A DNA stretch of 64,000 nt. Origin: Sinotaia quadrata. Its lineage: Eukaryota; Mollusca; Gastropoda; Architaenioglossa; Viviparidae. Made by a program: the position numbers and the translations under genes. Positions 11,848 through 23,317 of the stretch are shown here, piece after piece; the stretch's first letter is position 1, and every line of letters begins with the position of its first letter. The stretch covers positions 20,383,975 through 20,447,974 of the forward strand of contig CM054183.1 of assembly GCA_028829895.1 (NCBI GenBank), in the 5' to 3' direction. Below the pieces are notes generated by a model that was not told the origin of the DNA, did no database searches, and saw nothing but the letters and a program-made list of their open reading frames with translations.

Positions 11848-12640
11848 TGTTTTGTTTTACAAGAAAGCTAAATCTATCTTTGAGTTATTATTCTGTTCTG
11901 TTTTGTTTTACAAGAAAGCTAAATCTATCTTTGAGTTATTATTCTGTTCTGTTTTGTTTTACAAGAAAGCTAAATCTATCTTTGAGTTATTATTCTGTTC
12001 TGTTTTGTTTTACAAGAAAGCTAAATCTATCTTTGAGTTATTATTCTGTTCTGTTTTGTTTTACAAGAAAGCTAAATCTATCTTTGAGTTATTATTCTGT
12101 TCTGTTTTGTTTTACAAGAAAGCTAAATCTATCTTTGAGTTATTATTCTGTTCTGTTTTGTTTTACAAGAAAGCTAAATCTATCTTTGAGTTATTATTCT
12201 GTTCTGTTTTGTTTTACAAGAAAGCTAAATCTATCTTTGAGTTATTATTCTGTTCTGTTTTGTTTTACAAGAAAGCTAAATCTATCTTTGAGTTATTATT
12301 CTGTTCTGTTTTGTTTTACAAGAAAGCTAAATCTATCTTTGAGTTATTATTCTGTTCTGTTTTGTTTTACAAGAAAGCTAAATCTATCTTTGAGTTATTA
12401 TTCTGTTCTGTTTTGTTTTACAAGAAAGATGAATCTATCTTTGTTTTTGTTCTGTTTTAGTTTTACAAGAAATTAAATCTATCTTTGACTTATTGTTCTG
12501 TTTTGTTTTGTTTTACAAGAAATTGAAATCTTTTTTTTTTACTTATTGTTCTGTTCTATTTTGTTTTACAAGAAATTAAATCTATCTTTGATTTATTGTT
12601 CTGTTTTGTTTTGTTTTACAAAAAGAAAAGTCTGTCGTTG
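11848..12640. repeat. 51-bp minisatellite, about eleven near-perfect copies plus degenerate tail
   Basis: The unit contains TTTTGTTTTACAAGAAAGCT and ATCTATCTTTGAGTTATTAT. From about 11850 to 12425 the copies appear identical. From 12425 to 12640 they are diverged and shortened. Because 51 is divisible by three, two frames remain open for about 200 codons and give a 17-residue peptide repeat. I treat these as artefacts of the period, not genes. Confidence 0.95.
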
Positions 12641-13260
12641 ATGTTTTCTTTACAAAGAAGACAAATTTGCCTTGGAAACTTCTTTACAAGAATGATAAAT
12701 CCATCTTTCAGACACTTTATTGACAGGAAGTGTAAATCAGTTCTGGACGGTTTAAAGCAGGAAATTAAGTAATAAGCTTACTCTGCTTCATTTGCTCAGT
12801 CCTTGAAGTTCTATCGGCATTCTTCGACTTAAATGAAGAATGAGTTCTCTTTCTTAACGTGGAAGATGACTCAACTTTTCAAGTTTATTTTGCAGTGAGA
12901 AGTCAGTCGCACATTTTCCAAAACTGAGAAAATGATGATAACCACTAGATTTTGTTAGGAGAGGCAAGTCTCAAGACACAAATGTCTGTATAACCAGAAC
13001 TTTGATGGTTCCATACACATAAAGCGAGTAATGGTCCACCATTATGGACGTTGTTTCTGAAACTCTTATAAACCCGTAAAATAAGTAATGGTCCAATGTA
13101 TGGACTTTGTCTCTGAGACTCTTATAAACCCTTAAAACGTAACCAGATAAAGGTAATTATTTGTGTTTTCAGAATGTTACTGCTAAAGTGTATGCAGTGT
13201 AAGGGAGTATGTTATGCAGGGAGTGGGGGAAGAATGAAAAATTATTATGTGTATTTCGAA
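12641..13260. other. Intergenic, no supported feature
   Basis: There is a weak duplication of 'taatggtccaccattatggacgttgtttctg' type wording at about 13025-13130 (two copies, roughly 60 bp apart). I see nothing else. Confidence 0.4.
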
Positions 13261-13262
13261 GT

Positions 13263-13374
<112 letters not shown>

Positions 13375-13424
13375 TCTATGTGTTGTATGTTGTATGTACA
13401 AGTGTGAGTGCATGCGTGTGCATA

Positions 13425-13511
13425 TATGGAGAAGTGCGTGCGTATGAGTATGCGTGTGTGTCTGTGCGTGTGCGTGCGTGTGCGTGCGTGTGCGTGCGTG
13501 TGTGTGTATGT

Positions 13512-13585
<74 letters not shown>
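13425..13585. repeat. (TG)n / TGCG-variant microsatellite
   Basis: An imperfect GTGCGTGCGTG stretch leads into about 65 bp of pure TG. Such runs can adopt Z-DNA in principle. Confidence 0.95.
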
Positions 13586-13587
<2 letters not shown>

Positions 13588-13599
13588 TTGTGTGCAGTG

Positions 13600-14215
13600 G
13601 GGATGCTAGGTGAGTATGTGCAGGTGTTGTCTTGCAATGTTATAAAGCTCGCTGCGTGAAGCCAAGAATATTGCGCGATCAATACTGATAGTCTCTTAAA
13701 ACTAATTCAATAACCTCGCAAAGGTCAAGTGCCTCATGTGATAAGTTGAAAATACGTGTCAAAATAAAATGTTTTAAATCCAGTTATTAAGAGCTGTTGT
13801 GGTTCACTGAGTAAGAGTGAAGGAAATCGGTTTCATCTTTTAAATAAATATTAATGTAACAAACTGAGTTTAACCTTATCTTTGACTTACTATATTGTCA
13901 TTTTAACGTTGTCACCTAACTGATAGGACAGAAGAAATAAGTTTAGGTTTGTTAGTTATTTTGTTGTGTTCCATTAAAACAATTTAATTTCTTTTCACTA
14001 ATCGGTAACTTTTAAAAGTTTCCCCTTTAAATATGTCCTTGTCTTGATTTACTTTATAAAATGTGTTTTGTGATGTCGTAATCGTACCAGGGATGGGAAA
14101 GCTAAAGGATTAAGCACGGAGGCACGCAATGATTTTAATGATTGACAAATTGAGTATAATGATAGGGAGGGGGGGTTCTTAATAGCAAAGCTATTCGAAA
14201 TTGTACCTCATCAGT
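13600..14215. other. Intergenic, no supported feature
   Basis: AT-rich single-copy-looking sequence with no exon, RNA gene or clear repeat that I can support. Confidence 0.4.
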
Positions 14216-14221
14216 GCTATC

Positions 14222-14540
14222 ACAAACTGTACATAAACAGCACTCTCTCGATTAATATGACGTCATCACTAATACGGCAAAATGTACACAAACAGAACTA
14301 TATCAATTAATGTGACGTCATCACTGATACGACAAAGTGTACACAAACAATCACTCTTTCGATTAATATGACGTCATCACTGATACGACAAAGTGTACAC
14401 AAACAGAACTATCTCAATTAATATGACGTCATCACTGATACGACAAAGTGTACACAAACAGAACTATCTCAATTAATATGACGTCATCACTGATACGACA
14501 AAGTGTACACAAACAGAACTATCTCAATTAATGTGTTGCA
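14222..14540. repeat. 55-bp tandem array with a TGACGTCA palindrome in each unit
   Basis: Five full units plus degenerate ends. Each carries the perfect CRE-type palindrome TGACGTCA, at 14258, 14313, 14369, 14424 and 14479, followed by TCACTGATACGACAAAGTG. The sixth unit loses the palindrome. Confidence 0.92.
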
Positions 14541-15467
14541 TTTCGCGTTTTCATCATGGGACGTGGCGGTAACGTGGAAGGTACGATACTAGCCTTCTGC
14601 TTAAGACTGGGGATCGAGACTATGCACGATGGTGAAAATAAATCTTTTATACCGTTCTCCAGCTCAGGTTGGGGGTGGGAGGCTTAGCGGTCTGGGTCCT
14701 CGAATGAGGTGACAAACTGAATCTTCTGTGGTACAGACTACATACGCTAAATATACCGGGAATATAAGAGCTACGTCCATATGAAAAATCAGCGAAAATT
14801 GGAAGCGATGATGAAAAACCGCAAATCAAACAAATATCATAAATTAGAATGCAATCATAGCGCACACTAACAACAAAATTACTGCATACACTGTTTGATA
14901 ATACGACATTGATTGGCCGGCCATGTGCTGCACTCACATAAGCAATTAAAATATGTCTCTTCATTAAATGAACATACCTATGCCGACAATCAAGCAGAGT
15001 ATGCAATTGATTGATTCTATCAGTAGATAGGGAATACAAAAAAAGCTTTAAAGGTATTTTTTAACAGAATGTATAAAAGAAGCGATTGCCCACCTGTTCA
15101 GCACCCAGATCTAAGGCTTTATATCCCACAAGTTGAATTAAATTGCGACGCCTATGATTTATAAGTGTATGTAATGAACTGATAGAAAATCAGCAATTGG
15201 TATAGCATTTTATTATTGCACACTCTGACTATTAAAACATTTTATATGACCAAAATATCCAGGGCTTGATTTAGTCACTCCTCCCAGACTGCAGAAAGAC
15301 AAAAGACCCTGTCGTGGACCTAGTGGATGATTGCAGGAGGAATTGAATGTGGAGAGATAATTAAATTTAGAAATTAATATCATCACGCATTTAGAATCAT
15401 CGACACTAGTAAATCCATTCACATAACTGGAGTTCGTCTAGTGATGTCCTTGGATGTCCATTCACAT

Positions 15468-15470
<3 letters not shown>
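14541..15470. other. Intergenic, one orphan minus-strand frame
   Basis: A minus-strand frame of 130 codons (14647-15039) has no recognisable domain, no clear splice context and low-complexity ends. I do not call it a gene. Confidence 0.3.

Positions 15471-15547
<77 letters not shown>
15471..15547. repeat. (GA)n microsatellite
   Basis: About 75 bp of uninterrupted GA dinucleotide. Confidence 0.97.
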
Positions 15548-15551
<4 letters not shown>

Positions 15552-16930
15552 CCAACTAGTGTTAGAATTACAAAAGTTTCAGTTAGATATTTGGTTTTAT
15601 CAGGACAAAACTACCTAAACAGAACTCTTTGGTATAGCTAGACAACAAACTTAGGATGCTCAGGTCCAGGGTGGGCCTTTGTTTCTAATGTCATTTTGCT
15701 TTATCAGTTTTGAGCAGTCCATTTTGTTTTAGCAGGACAACATGTTACATCACTCATCCAGATTTAGCAAGAAATATTTTGAGTAGGACATTTACCTAAA
15801 AAAATAAAAAGGTAAATAATACTTGTTTTAAATGTGGACACAGTCTTCAGAGCTTCCTACTAATTCAGAAATCTAAGCACTTAACAGTCACGGTGTAGCT
15901 CGATGCTCCAGAGCCAGGACAGTGGGGGCGGGGGGTGAAGAAAAAACAGTACAACTGCCATGTCTTCAGGGGAGAAACTCTAACCTTGATCACACAAACT
16001 TAACAGAACAAGCACTTATTTGCACTGATCATCGTAAAGGGTCTACTCGGTCTACCAGGGGATTCTTTGGCATTAATTGCATTAACATGATCTTATAAAT
16101 TCTGAGTTAATTTTATCCTTCATACTCTTTTGCCACTAATAATTCGTGAATTTTCTAATAATTTGTAGATATTGTTCAAAGTCATCACACCCTAGCAGTA
16201 GATGGCTTTGGTGCATGAACTATCATGTTTCATTCTTCCGTAGTCTTGTAAGCTTTATTTGTAAATTTAATAGTGGTACCTTATCTTTTGGTATGGCAGT
16301 TTTCATTTCGTAAGTTGCTGATTTTTGCACTGTGGGTCATTAGTGCTAGTCCATAAATAGAACTTGGTCTATGTGAGATCAAAGTGATTGTCCAAAGTTT
16401 TGGTAATGTCGAATGTTGACTTCTTAGAGGAATATGATGGCAGTGACGGCAGTAGTGGTAGTGGCGGAGATGGAGGTGTGGTGGCTGTGACGGTGGTTTG
16501 TGCTGTTAGTGGTGGTGGAGGTAAGGAGTGTTGAATAAGTGAACTTTTATATGGTTTAAAATGATTCCATCAGAAATTTTATATGGTTTAAAATAATTCT
16601 ATCAGAATGTATTCTACATATACTGGAGTTGACTCTGTGATTAGTACCTTGTAGTGAACTTAGTGAACTTTAAAGATGTAATAGGGACTCCTTAAGGAAT
16701 ATTATTTCCTGTTTGCTGCACATAATGCAAATTATAAGCTCAACATAAAGAAGAGAAAGAGTGAAGGAAGTTTGAAAGGAAGGAAGGAAGGAACTATAAG
16801 TAAAACTTTCTCTGTCTTCAATTTGTCATTGTGCAAATAAATTCTTTTTGTAAGTCCAAATTTCGTACTTGCCATATATATAATTAGTACATTGAATTCA
16901 TATGGCATTTTCATCAGATCTATGTTATTT
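15548..16930. other. Intergenic with short GGTGGT-rich and GGAA-rich tracts
   Basis: A purine-rich GTGGTGG-type tract lies at about 16440-16525 and a short (GGAA)n at about 16775-16795. No gene is seen. Confidence 0.4.
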
Positions 16931-16940
16931 TTGTATTCAG

Positions 16941-17104
16941 ATTTGTTTATTTTGACAATGTTTCAACACCTTATCTTAAAGCTTTTAGATATGTTTTAGA
17001 TATGTTTAGATATGATCTTTGTTATCACCAAAAGCATTATTATCATCTGATTTGTTTATTTTGACAATGTTTCAACGTCTTATCTTAAAGCTTTTAGATA
17101 TGCT
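16941..17104. repeat. 56-bp direct repeat, two copies 108 bp apart
   Basis: GATTTGTTTATTTTGACAAT and the following bases to TTTTAGATATG occur at 16941 and again at 17049 with about three mismatches. Confidence 0.85.
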
Positions 17105-17335
17105 TTTTGACTGAGCTTTATTATCACCCAAAGCATTATCATCTCCACTGTCATTTGCCTTATTACTATTTTGAGTATTATCATTATTATCAATATATTA
17201 TGTTGTTATTGCTGCTTCTTTTATTAAAATGGTTTCTCTTTATACTAATAGCAACTATTATTACATTCATCATCAGCATTGTCGTCGTCGTCGTCATTAT
17301 TAGAAGAAACATAATAATAATAATAATAATAATAA

Positions 17336-18318
17336 GGAGAAGTCATTGGCCTTGTGGACTACATCTGGAATAACAACAAAGATGATCCACTGATAGAAGC
17401 AGTAAAAATGAGTGGACTATTCCAACCCCCAGAAACAGACAAAGAAACATGGAAAAAACAACGAAGCAAGAACTAGCACATACATGGAGCCAGAAACCTC
17501 TGCATGGCCAGTATGTACGACAAGCCGACGAAATATCAACAAAGCAATGAACGTACAAACGGTTGAAAGAAGCAGGATTGAAAGCAGAAACAGAAGCACT
17601 CATAATAGCTGCACAAGATCAAGCACTCAACACCAAAGCACACAAAACGAAAATCATGAAAATTTCAAATGATTCCAAATGTAGACTCTGCAAATCCATG
17701 GATGAGACAACAGAGCACACTCTGTCTGGATGTCAAGTTCTGGCTGGAACGGAATACACCAAACGACACAATGAAGTGGCAAAACACATACATAGAAATC
17801 TGTGTGAGAACTATGGCATACAAACTCCAGAAAGAGCATGGATGCATCAACCAGAAGCAGTCACCGAAACAGAAGAAGTCAAAATACTGTGGGACTTCGA
17901 GATAAGAACAGATCGGGTGATTCCTGCACGAAGACCAGACATTGTAGTTCTCAATAAGTCCAACAGAATAGTATCAATCAGTGATGTCGCTGTTCCAAGT
18001 GATAGAAACATAAAAACAAAAGAAAGAGAAAAAATAAAAAAAATACCAAGACCTCAGATTAGAAATCCAGAGACTGTGGAATGTAAAAGCAGAAGTGATA
18101 GCTATAGTGATAGGAGCCTTGGGGAACATAACATCTGAATTGGAAGGCTACCTGAATAAACTCCCTGGAAACCACAGAATCGCTCCACTACTCAAAGCAG
18201 CACTCCTCGGAAGTGCCCACATCCTCCGTAAAACCTTGGATCTCCCAGAATCTTGATAAGATTCCGAGACCTTGGATCACAACCGACAGTCAAGCAGAAG
18301 TCGTGGAAAGAGGCTGAA
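17336..18318 (+). mobile_element. 5'-truncated LINE, RT C-terminal end
   Basis: Only the end of a LINE polymerase ORF is present. The main piece (17563-18138) reads GLKAETEALIIAAQDQALNT, then a zinc knuckle CRLC...H....C at about 17680-17735. Further on come LAGTEYTKRHNEVAKHIHRN, RRPDIVVLNK and, in a shifted frame from about 18080, ALLGSAHILRKTL-like residues before a stop near 18256. This C-terminal region is common in animal LINEs. A frameshift lies upstream (the first third is in another frame) and another near 18050. The copy starts next to (ATA)n and ends in TAATAATAATT, as expected of LINEs with simple 3' repeats. This family differs from the LINE at 7.3-10 kb. Confidence 0.85.
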
Positions 18319-18400
18319 TAATAATAATTTTAAAAAAATAATAATAATAGTTCTACTACTACTAATAATAATATTGTTGCTATTTTTACTGTTGACATTT
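18319..18400. repeat. AAT-rich 3' tail of the LINE fragment
   Basis: Imperfect (AAT)n runs and an A-tract directly follow the LINE end. Another ATA run precedes the copy (17310-17335). Confidence 0.7.
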
Positions 18401-18409
18401 TAAAAATTG

Positions 18410-18625
18410 TTTCTCTCACTTCTCTTCACAAGTTTTCTCATTCATTTGCTTTTTTTCCCCTTTTTCTTTCCTTCTCTCTGTCACTTTTCTCCTGTCTCTT
18501 TACTCTCCCTTTCTTAGTCTCTTCCTTTCTCTCTCTTTCTCCTCTTTTCCCGTATCTTTCTCGTGCTTTCTCTATCCTCTGTCTTTTCCTATCTTTGAGT
18601 CTCCTCTTTCTCTATTCATCTCTCT
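18410..18625. repeat. Polypyrimidine tract, about 215 bp
   Basis: The plus strand is almost entirely C and T here, as irregular CTTTCTCTCC wording. It is a long homopyrimidine-homopurine stretch rather than a simple repeat. Confidence 0.8.
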
Positions 18626-19027
18626 CTGATAGTGCGTGTTTCTGAGGTTTTGTGCTGTCAGTAGCCAAATAAAAACAGTTGAAGAATCTGGACATCAAAC
18701 TACTCCCACAACTCATTGACAAGTTACACCAAATATTTGCAAATCTGACACTAAACATAACTGCATTATTTGCAGGGTTTTTTTCTAATTGGTGATTATA
18801 CAGTTAGGTTCTAATTTGCGGTTATTTATTTTTGCATTCCTTTTTAGTACTTTCCGGCATTTTCCGAATTTATGTCCTCATTCAACCAGTAAGTTGCAAG
18901 ATATAACCAAATTGAATAAGATATACTAAAGCATAGTATTTTTAAGAAATAATATAGTTATGGTAAAAAGATATTTCTAATGCTACTTTCTCAAACATAT
19001 ATCAGTCTACGTGCCACAAAACGAATA

Positions 19028-19028
19028 C

Positions 19029-19064
<36 letters not shown>
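19028..19064. repeat. (CA)n microsatellite
   Basis: Short CA run after ACACACGCAC. Confidence 0.9.
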
Positions 19065-19066
<2 letters not shown>

Positions 19067-19280
19067 CAAGAAAAGACTTTCATTTTAAAAGGTTGCATAC
19101 ATTACGATGTAGGTCTGTCGTTTAGATTAATCATTAATCGAGTTAATCATTAATCTTTTCTAACCGCTCGGAAATGTTTGTTTTATTTTCTGTACTATAA
19201 TGTCACAGAATAATATTTATGTTTCTGTTTGTATTTCTTTAAAGAATAATATATTTTTAACATTTATTTTTACTCATTTT

Positions 19281-19378
19281 CAGTGCATGGCAACAGCGTG
19301 ATCCGTTTCATTTTTGTGCATGGCAACAGCGTGATCCGTTTCATAAAATGAAACGGATCACGCTGTTGCCATGCACTG
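19281..19378. repeat. Direct-direct-inverted repeat forming a 29-bp perfect hairpin
   Basis: GTGCATGGCAACAGCGTGAT and the next bases to CCGTTTCAT occur at 19283-19311 and 19316-19344, then in reverse complement at 19348-19376 after a 3-nt loop (AAA). The inner arms pair perfectly over 29 bp. The first copy also pairs with the inverted arm over about 31 bp. Confidence 0.93.
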
Positions 19379-19384
19379 AAATTT

Positions 19385-20405
19385 TTCAACACTTAATTTT
19401 ATTTATGATTTATATTTTAAAATTCCCTAGCAAAAATAATTAATTAATTAAAAAGGAAGAAGACTGTAAAAAGACATTGTTGAAACAAATATATAAAAAA
19501 ATTATGTATTTTAAAAAAAATTATAGGAAGCATATATTAAAAATGTCTGACCGACCGCAGCTTCCATGTTATGTGAAGTATGTGTACTTATTTACAAATC
19601 TTAGCAAATGTCAACAGTCCTGGAACAACTAATCTTGAAATTAAGATACCTTTTGCTACTTGTAAATATATTTCTGCAAAACGATAACATTTTATGCTTC
19701 ATTAATAATTTTACTCTTAAATATTGATACTGATATTCAAATTCTCTACTGAATTACAATTATTAAAGTTAAATATTTTCGTTTAATATTTCAAATTGAT
19801 ATGCTTTAAAATATAATTTTTAGACTATTGCTAGCTTTGCATCGGAAAATGGTATAGCTTATTATATGGTAAAGCATGATATCTTTAAAAAAATAATATA
19901 GTTATGATAACTGGGATTTTTTTCTGATGCTGCCTAAAAAGATATAAATAACATTTTTTCTTGGAGTTGTTTATAAGTCTAGGAAGAGGATATTTCAATT
20001 CTTCAAGTTCTGTATTAGCTTTAATGAGTGTCAGGCGAAGCAAAACTTAGCCCGGCATCACTCCATAAACATTTAAAAATTAAAATAATAAAATATAGAT
20101 ACATGAGAGGTATAGGAACCATAGCATAAAATATACGTTTAAAGCATTTAGCCAACACACTAATTACAAGACTGACCAGCCACTCCAAGACATTAGCAGG
20201 ATGTTAGAGTTATACAAGACTGACCACCCAGGGCTAGGGCGCAGGAAACGGTCAGGGATCAAAGGGTCACTTGTAGCTAGCTGATGGGGGGATGGATATA
20301 CTCACACTGAGCTATGGGCCAGAATACAGGAAGGGGGATCAAAGGGCCACTCTTAGCTAACGGTAGAGGGAAGGGTTAGTTTCAAAGAAATACCAGAAAT
20401 AATGG
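19385..20405. other. AT-rich intergenic sequence with a short imperfect repeat
   Basis: Mostly AT-rich. At about 20260-20360 two copies of wording like GGGATCAAAGGGTCACT...AGCTA occur about 80 bp apart. No gene is seen. Confidence 0.4.
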
Positions 20406-20413
20406 AAAGCCTT

Positions 20414-20421
20414 TATATAAG
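20414..20421 (+). promoter_or_regulatory. Candidate TATA box
   Basis: TATATAAG is followed about 30 bases later by initiator-like TTCACT and TCAGAA (20441-20454). A clean splice donor AAG|GTATGT lies at 20612/20613. This reads like a promoter and a non-coding first exon of about 170 nt, possibly for the small gene at 22520-24124. No transcript evidence is available. Confidence 0.35.
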
Positions 20422-20914
20422 TCGGGCCGAACCAATTCTCTTCACTGGCTCAGAACAACCCGAGTTTTAAAACACGCAGGAGCAGTCCCAGAGATTTCGT
20501 CTGGTAAAATTTTGGAAGAAAATATTGGAAAATTTCTAAGTCAGAAAGACTCCTGAGTGTATTGCACTCCAACCAGATGACGTTGGGTTCATTCGGTTTC
20601 GGAACGAGAAAGGTATGTGTGGCTAACTTTAAATTTTGTAAAACTTAGTAAAATAATAATAGGATGTGTGAGGATGATTTATGTATTCTAACTACACCTT
20701 TCTTTCAGATTAGTGCCAATGTACTCAGGGAAGTAATAGCCCTGGCACCTAAATACTTTTATTCTGTAATCAGCAGTTACTTACACTGCCTTAATTCAAT
20801 TTCAGAACCAAACAGTAACTAGAGGAAGAGTATCTACAAAGAGTATCTACAAACAGTAGCTAGAACCAGAGAGCAGACGACACGTTTCTGCCGGTTGTTC
20901 ACGCGGAGCGAGAA

Positions 20915-20924
20915 GGGGCGGAGC
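20915..20924 (+). promoter_or_regulatory. GC box in a locally GC-rich patch
   Basis: GGGGCGGAGC fits an Sp1-type site. It sits in a CpG-containing patch (about 20870-21010) that stands out from the AT-rich surroundings. It could belong to an alternative promoter of the same small gene, or be incidental. Confidence 0.3.
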
Positions 20925-21539
20925 CAGCTTGCTATTCAAGGGCCTGCCGTCGTGGAACGCTTGCGCGACGGGAATTCAACGCTGTGTTGACCTTCAACTG
21001 CTCGAGCTGTTGAGCTAAGTATAGCGAACATAAACATTGAGCAGAAGTGCATAATACTGATGTACATGTGTATTGGAACTGAAACAAAATATCGAAACTT
21101 ATGTAGGAAAAGAGAACGATTTGGTAAAGGAAAACGGACATTAAAAATCACTTCGTTAGGGGGGCTAGCATTTCCCTGAATCAGTTAGGACTTATATTTT
21201 GTAATTTGGTCAACATTGTTAACTGTTCTTCTTTTATTGTTATTTTCTTTTATTTTTCTTTTATTGTTATATAAAGTTATTGTTAAATTTTCATTAGTGT
21301 TGCGTCAGATTCATTGTCATTCTTGTCTAGTATGATTTTATAATTGTTATCGTCATGTCTGTGTAACGTCTGTCTTGAGTCTGTCTTTCGTCTTATCTGT
21401 CTGTCTTATCTGTGAGGAATCGTTTCCTCTGGGGGTTCAATACGAGTTACCGGAAGTGACGTCCTCAACTTGTTGTCCGTCCTAGATATCCGTATTTAGG
21501 GGGGTACCAACAATGAGTCTAGTATTATATTCAGATGAC

Positions 21540-21690
21540 CAAATATTTAAACAATACATAATAAGTACAATACAATAACAAAATCAGTACAACACAAAAC
21601 AACATAACATATATAACAATACAATACAACACAATACAATAACATAAAAAGCACAGCACAAACACAACATAACATTACATATATAATATA
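21540..21690. repeat. Degenerate ACAAT/AACAT-rich tract
   Basis: Irregular repeats of ACAATACAAT, AACACAAC and AACATAAC. Confidence 0.7.
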
Positions 21691-22252
21691 ATTTAATATA
21701 ATAAATATTTTTGTGCGAATCTGCCTCTATGCTCTTCTATATCATTCATCCTTACTGTTAAAAAAGAATCTGCACACTACCTATGGCACAAATGAACAAC
21801 AGATAAACGATTATGGGATTTTAAGAAGTGTTTTAAACTCTAGCATGTGCCTTTATAGTTTATTGTTGCTGAAAATAACGTGATTCTTAAATATGTGTCC
21901 ATTAATCTCCGTATTAAGTTCACCTGTCATAGACATGTTTTTATTTGTATGTGTTTTAATAAATCCATTCCATAAATATCCGCCCTGACATATATTGCCC
22001 TTATAGCTTAATTTGAACACTGGTAATAATAATTATGTGTTCCTTGATCAATTTATTTAGTGCCCTTTGAACTTTGAATGAGTTTTTACATAGCAGAAGC
22101 GCCATTCCAATTTTAAAAGTAAATAAACATGAGTGCACATTCAACGTTTCCTAATTACAGTAAACCAGACTTGTAGTCATTATGATTTATTAAGGAGCTC
22201 AAGCAGTCAAATTGAAGTCTTACAAATAAATGTAAACCCTGCAAAGATAGAG

Positions 22253-22442
22253 GGTATGTAGGGTGTCATCATGTCTCGAGTTCTTAGATGGTGTGTAGGG
22301 TGTCATCATGTCTGAGTTGTCTTAGATGGTGTGTAAGGTGTCGTCATGTCTCGAGTTGTCTTAGATGGTGTGTAAGGTGTCATCATGTCTCGAGTTGTCT
22401 TAGATGGTGTGTAAGGTGTCATCATGTCTCGAGTTGTCTTCA
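22253..22442. repeat. 39-bp minisatellite, about 5 copies
   Basis: Unit contains GGTGTCATCATGTCTCGAGT followed by TGTCTTAGATGGTGTGTAA. It lies immediately upstream of the coding exon at 22520. The frame through it is a 13-residue repeat and is judged intronic or 5' flanking, not coding. Confidence 0.92.
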
Positions 22443-22519
22443 TGTTATTCGTGCACTTTCATTATCAAGGAATTGCTAGCATCATCTTTTTTTCCTCCAA
22501 ATTTGTGTTTCTGTCTCAG

Positions 22520-22690
22520 CAAACACATAATGGATACTCACGGTCCTTGGGTGCCGCCTTGGAGAAATAAAAGTACCTTCTTGCCTGGTAGTAATATACC
22601 AGACATCATACGTGACGTCTGGCATTATGGCCACGAAATCCCTCCAGGTTGGACAGAATCACAGAAAATGGTAGTCGAGAAACAATTCCG
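22520..22690 (+). CDS. Exon 1 (coding) of the small RNase-toxin-like gene
   Basis: Acceptor CTGTCTCAG ends at 22519 after a long pyrimidine stretch. The first in-frame ATG is at 22530-22532. The donor CG|GTAAGA is at 22690/22691. The frame also stays open upstream of the ATG within the exon, so coding could continue into an earlier exon. Confidence 0.55.
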
Positions 22691-23245
22691 GTAAGAATAT
22701 GTTCTTTTCTGTTTTGCTGATGTTGTTGTTATTGTTTTTGATGCATGAGTATGCGTTCATTTATTTTTAGATTAGCATTGTTCACAACTTTAGAGACTAC
22801 ACAAACATTAACCAAACAAGTTTTATTTGTTTTACTTCAATCAAATGCTGTCCTTGGACTTTTATTTACATATTCTTTACAAGTCACCCGGCACTATTTA
22901 ATAGTCAACAATTATGCATAGTAGCATACATATACACTCACACACATAAAGTCCAACTTATTTAATATTTTACCCATCTGTAACTTGTGACTTTTCCTTT
23001 TTTGAAACTAGTCTCAATATAAATTAGCCTCAATATAAAATTTGGATTTTAAGGGCAATAGGCAATATCATCAGAAAAATTGATACCTAATTAATTTTTA
23101 ATTTCATGATTATAAGTCAGTAATCATATTACAGTACAATAATCAGTTAACTGCAAGAAATAATTTAGTACATCGCTACCATCAAATGGTTAAATATACT
23201 CAATGTAATCCAACTTATTTCTGCTTCTATCTATTGTGGTTACTA

Positions 23246-23317
<72 letters not shown>

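Noticed and set aside
11852..12476. Two overlapping open frames of about 200 codons
   Set aside because: Both are translations of the 51-bp minisatellite. There is no start context, domain or splice signal.
14647..15039. 130-codon minus-strand frame
   Set aside because: No domain, no splice context and low-complexity stretches. It may be a mobile-element remnant but cannot be supported.
22288..22479. Cys-rich repeat frame upstream of the small gene
   Set aside because: It is the 39-bp minisatellite read in one frame. A splice acceptor at 22519 separates it from the coding exon.
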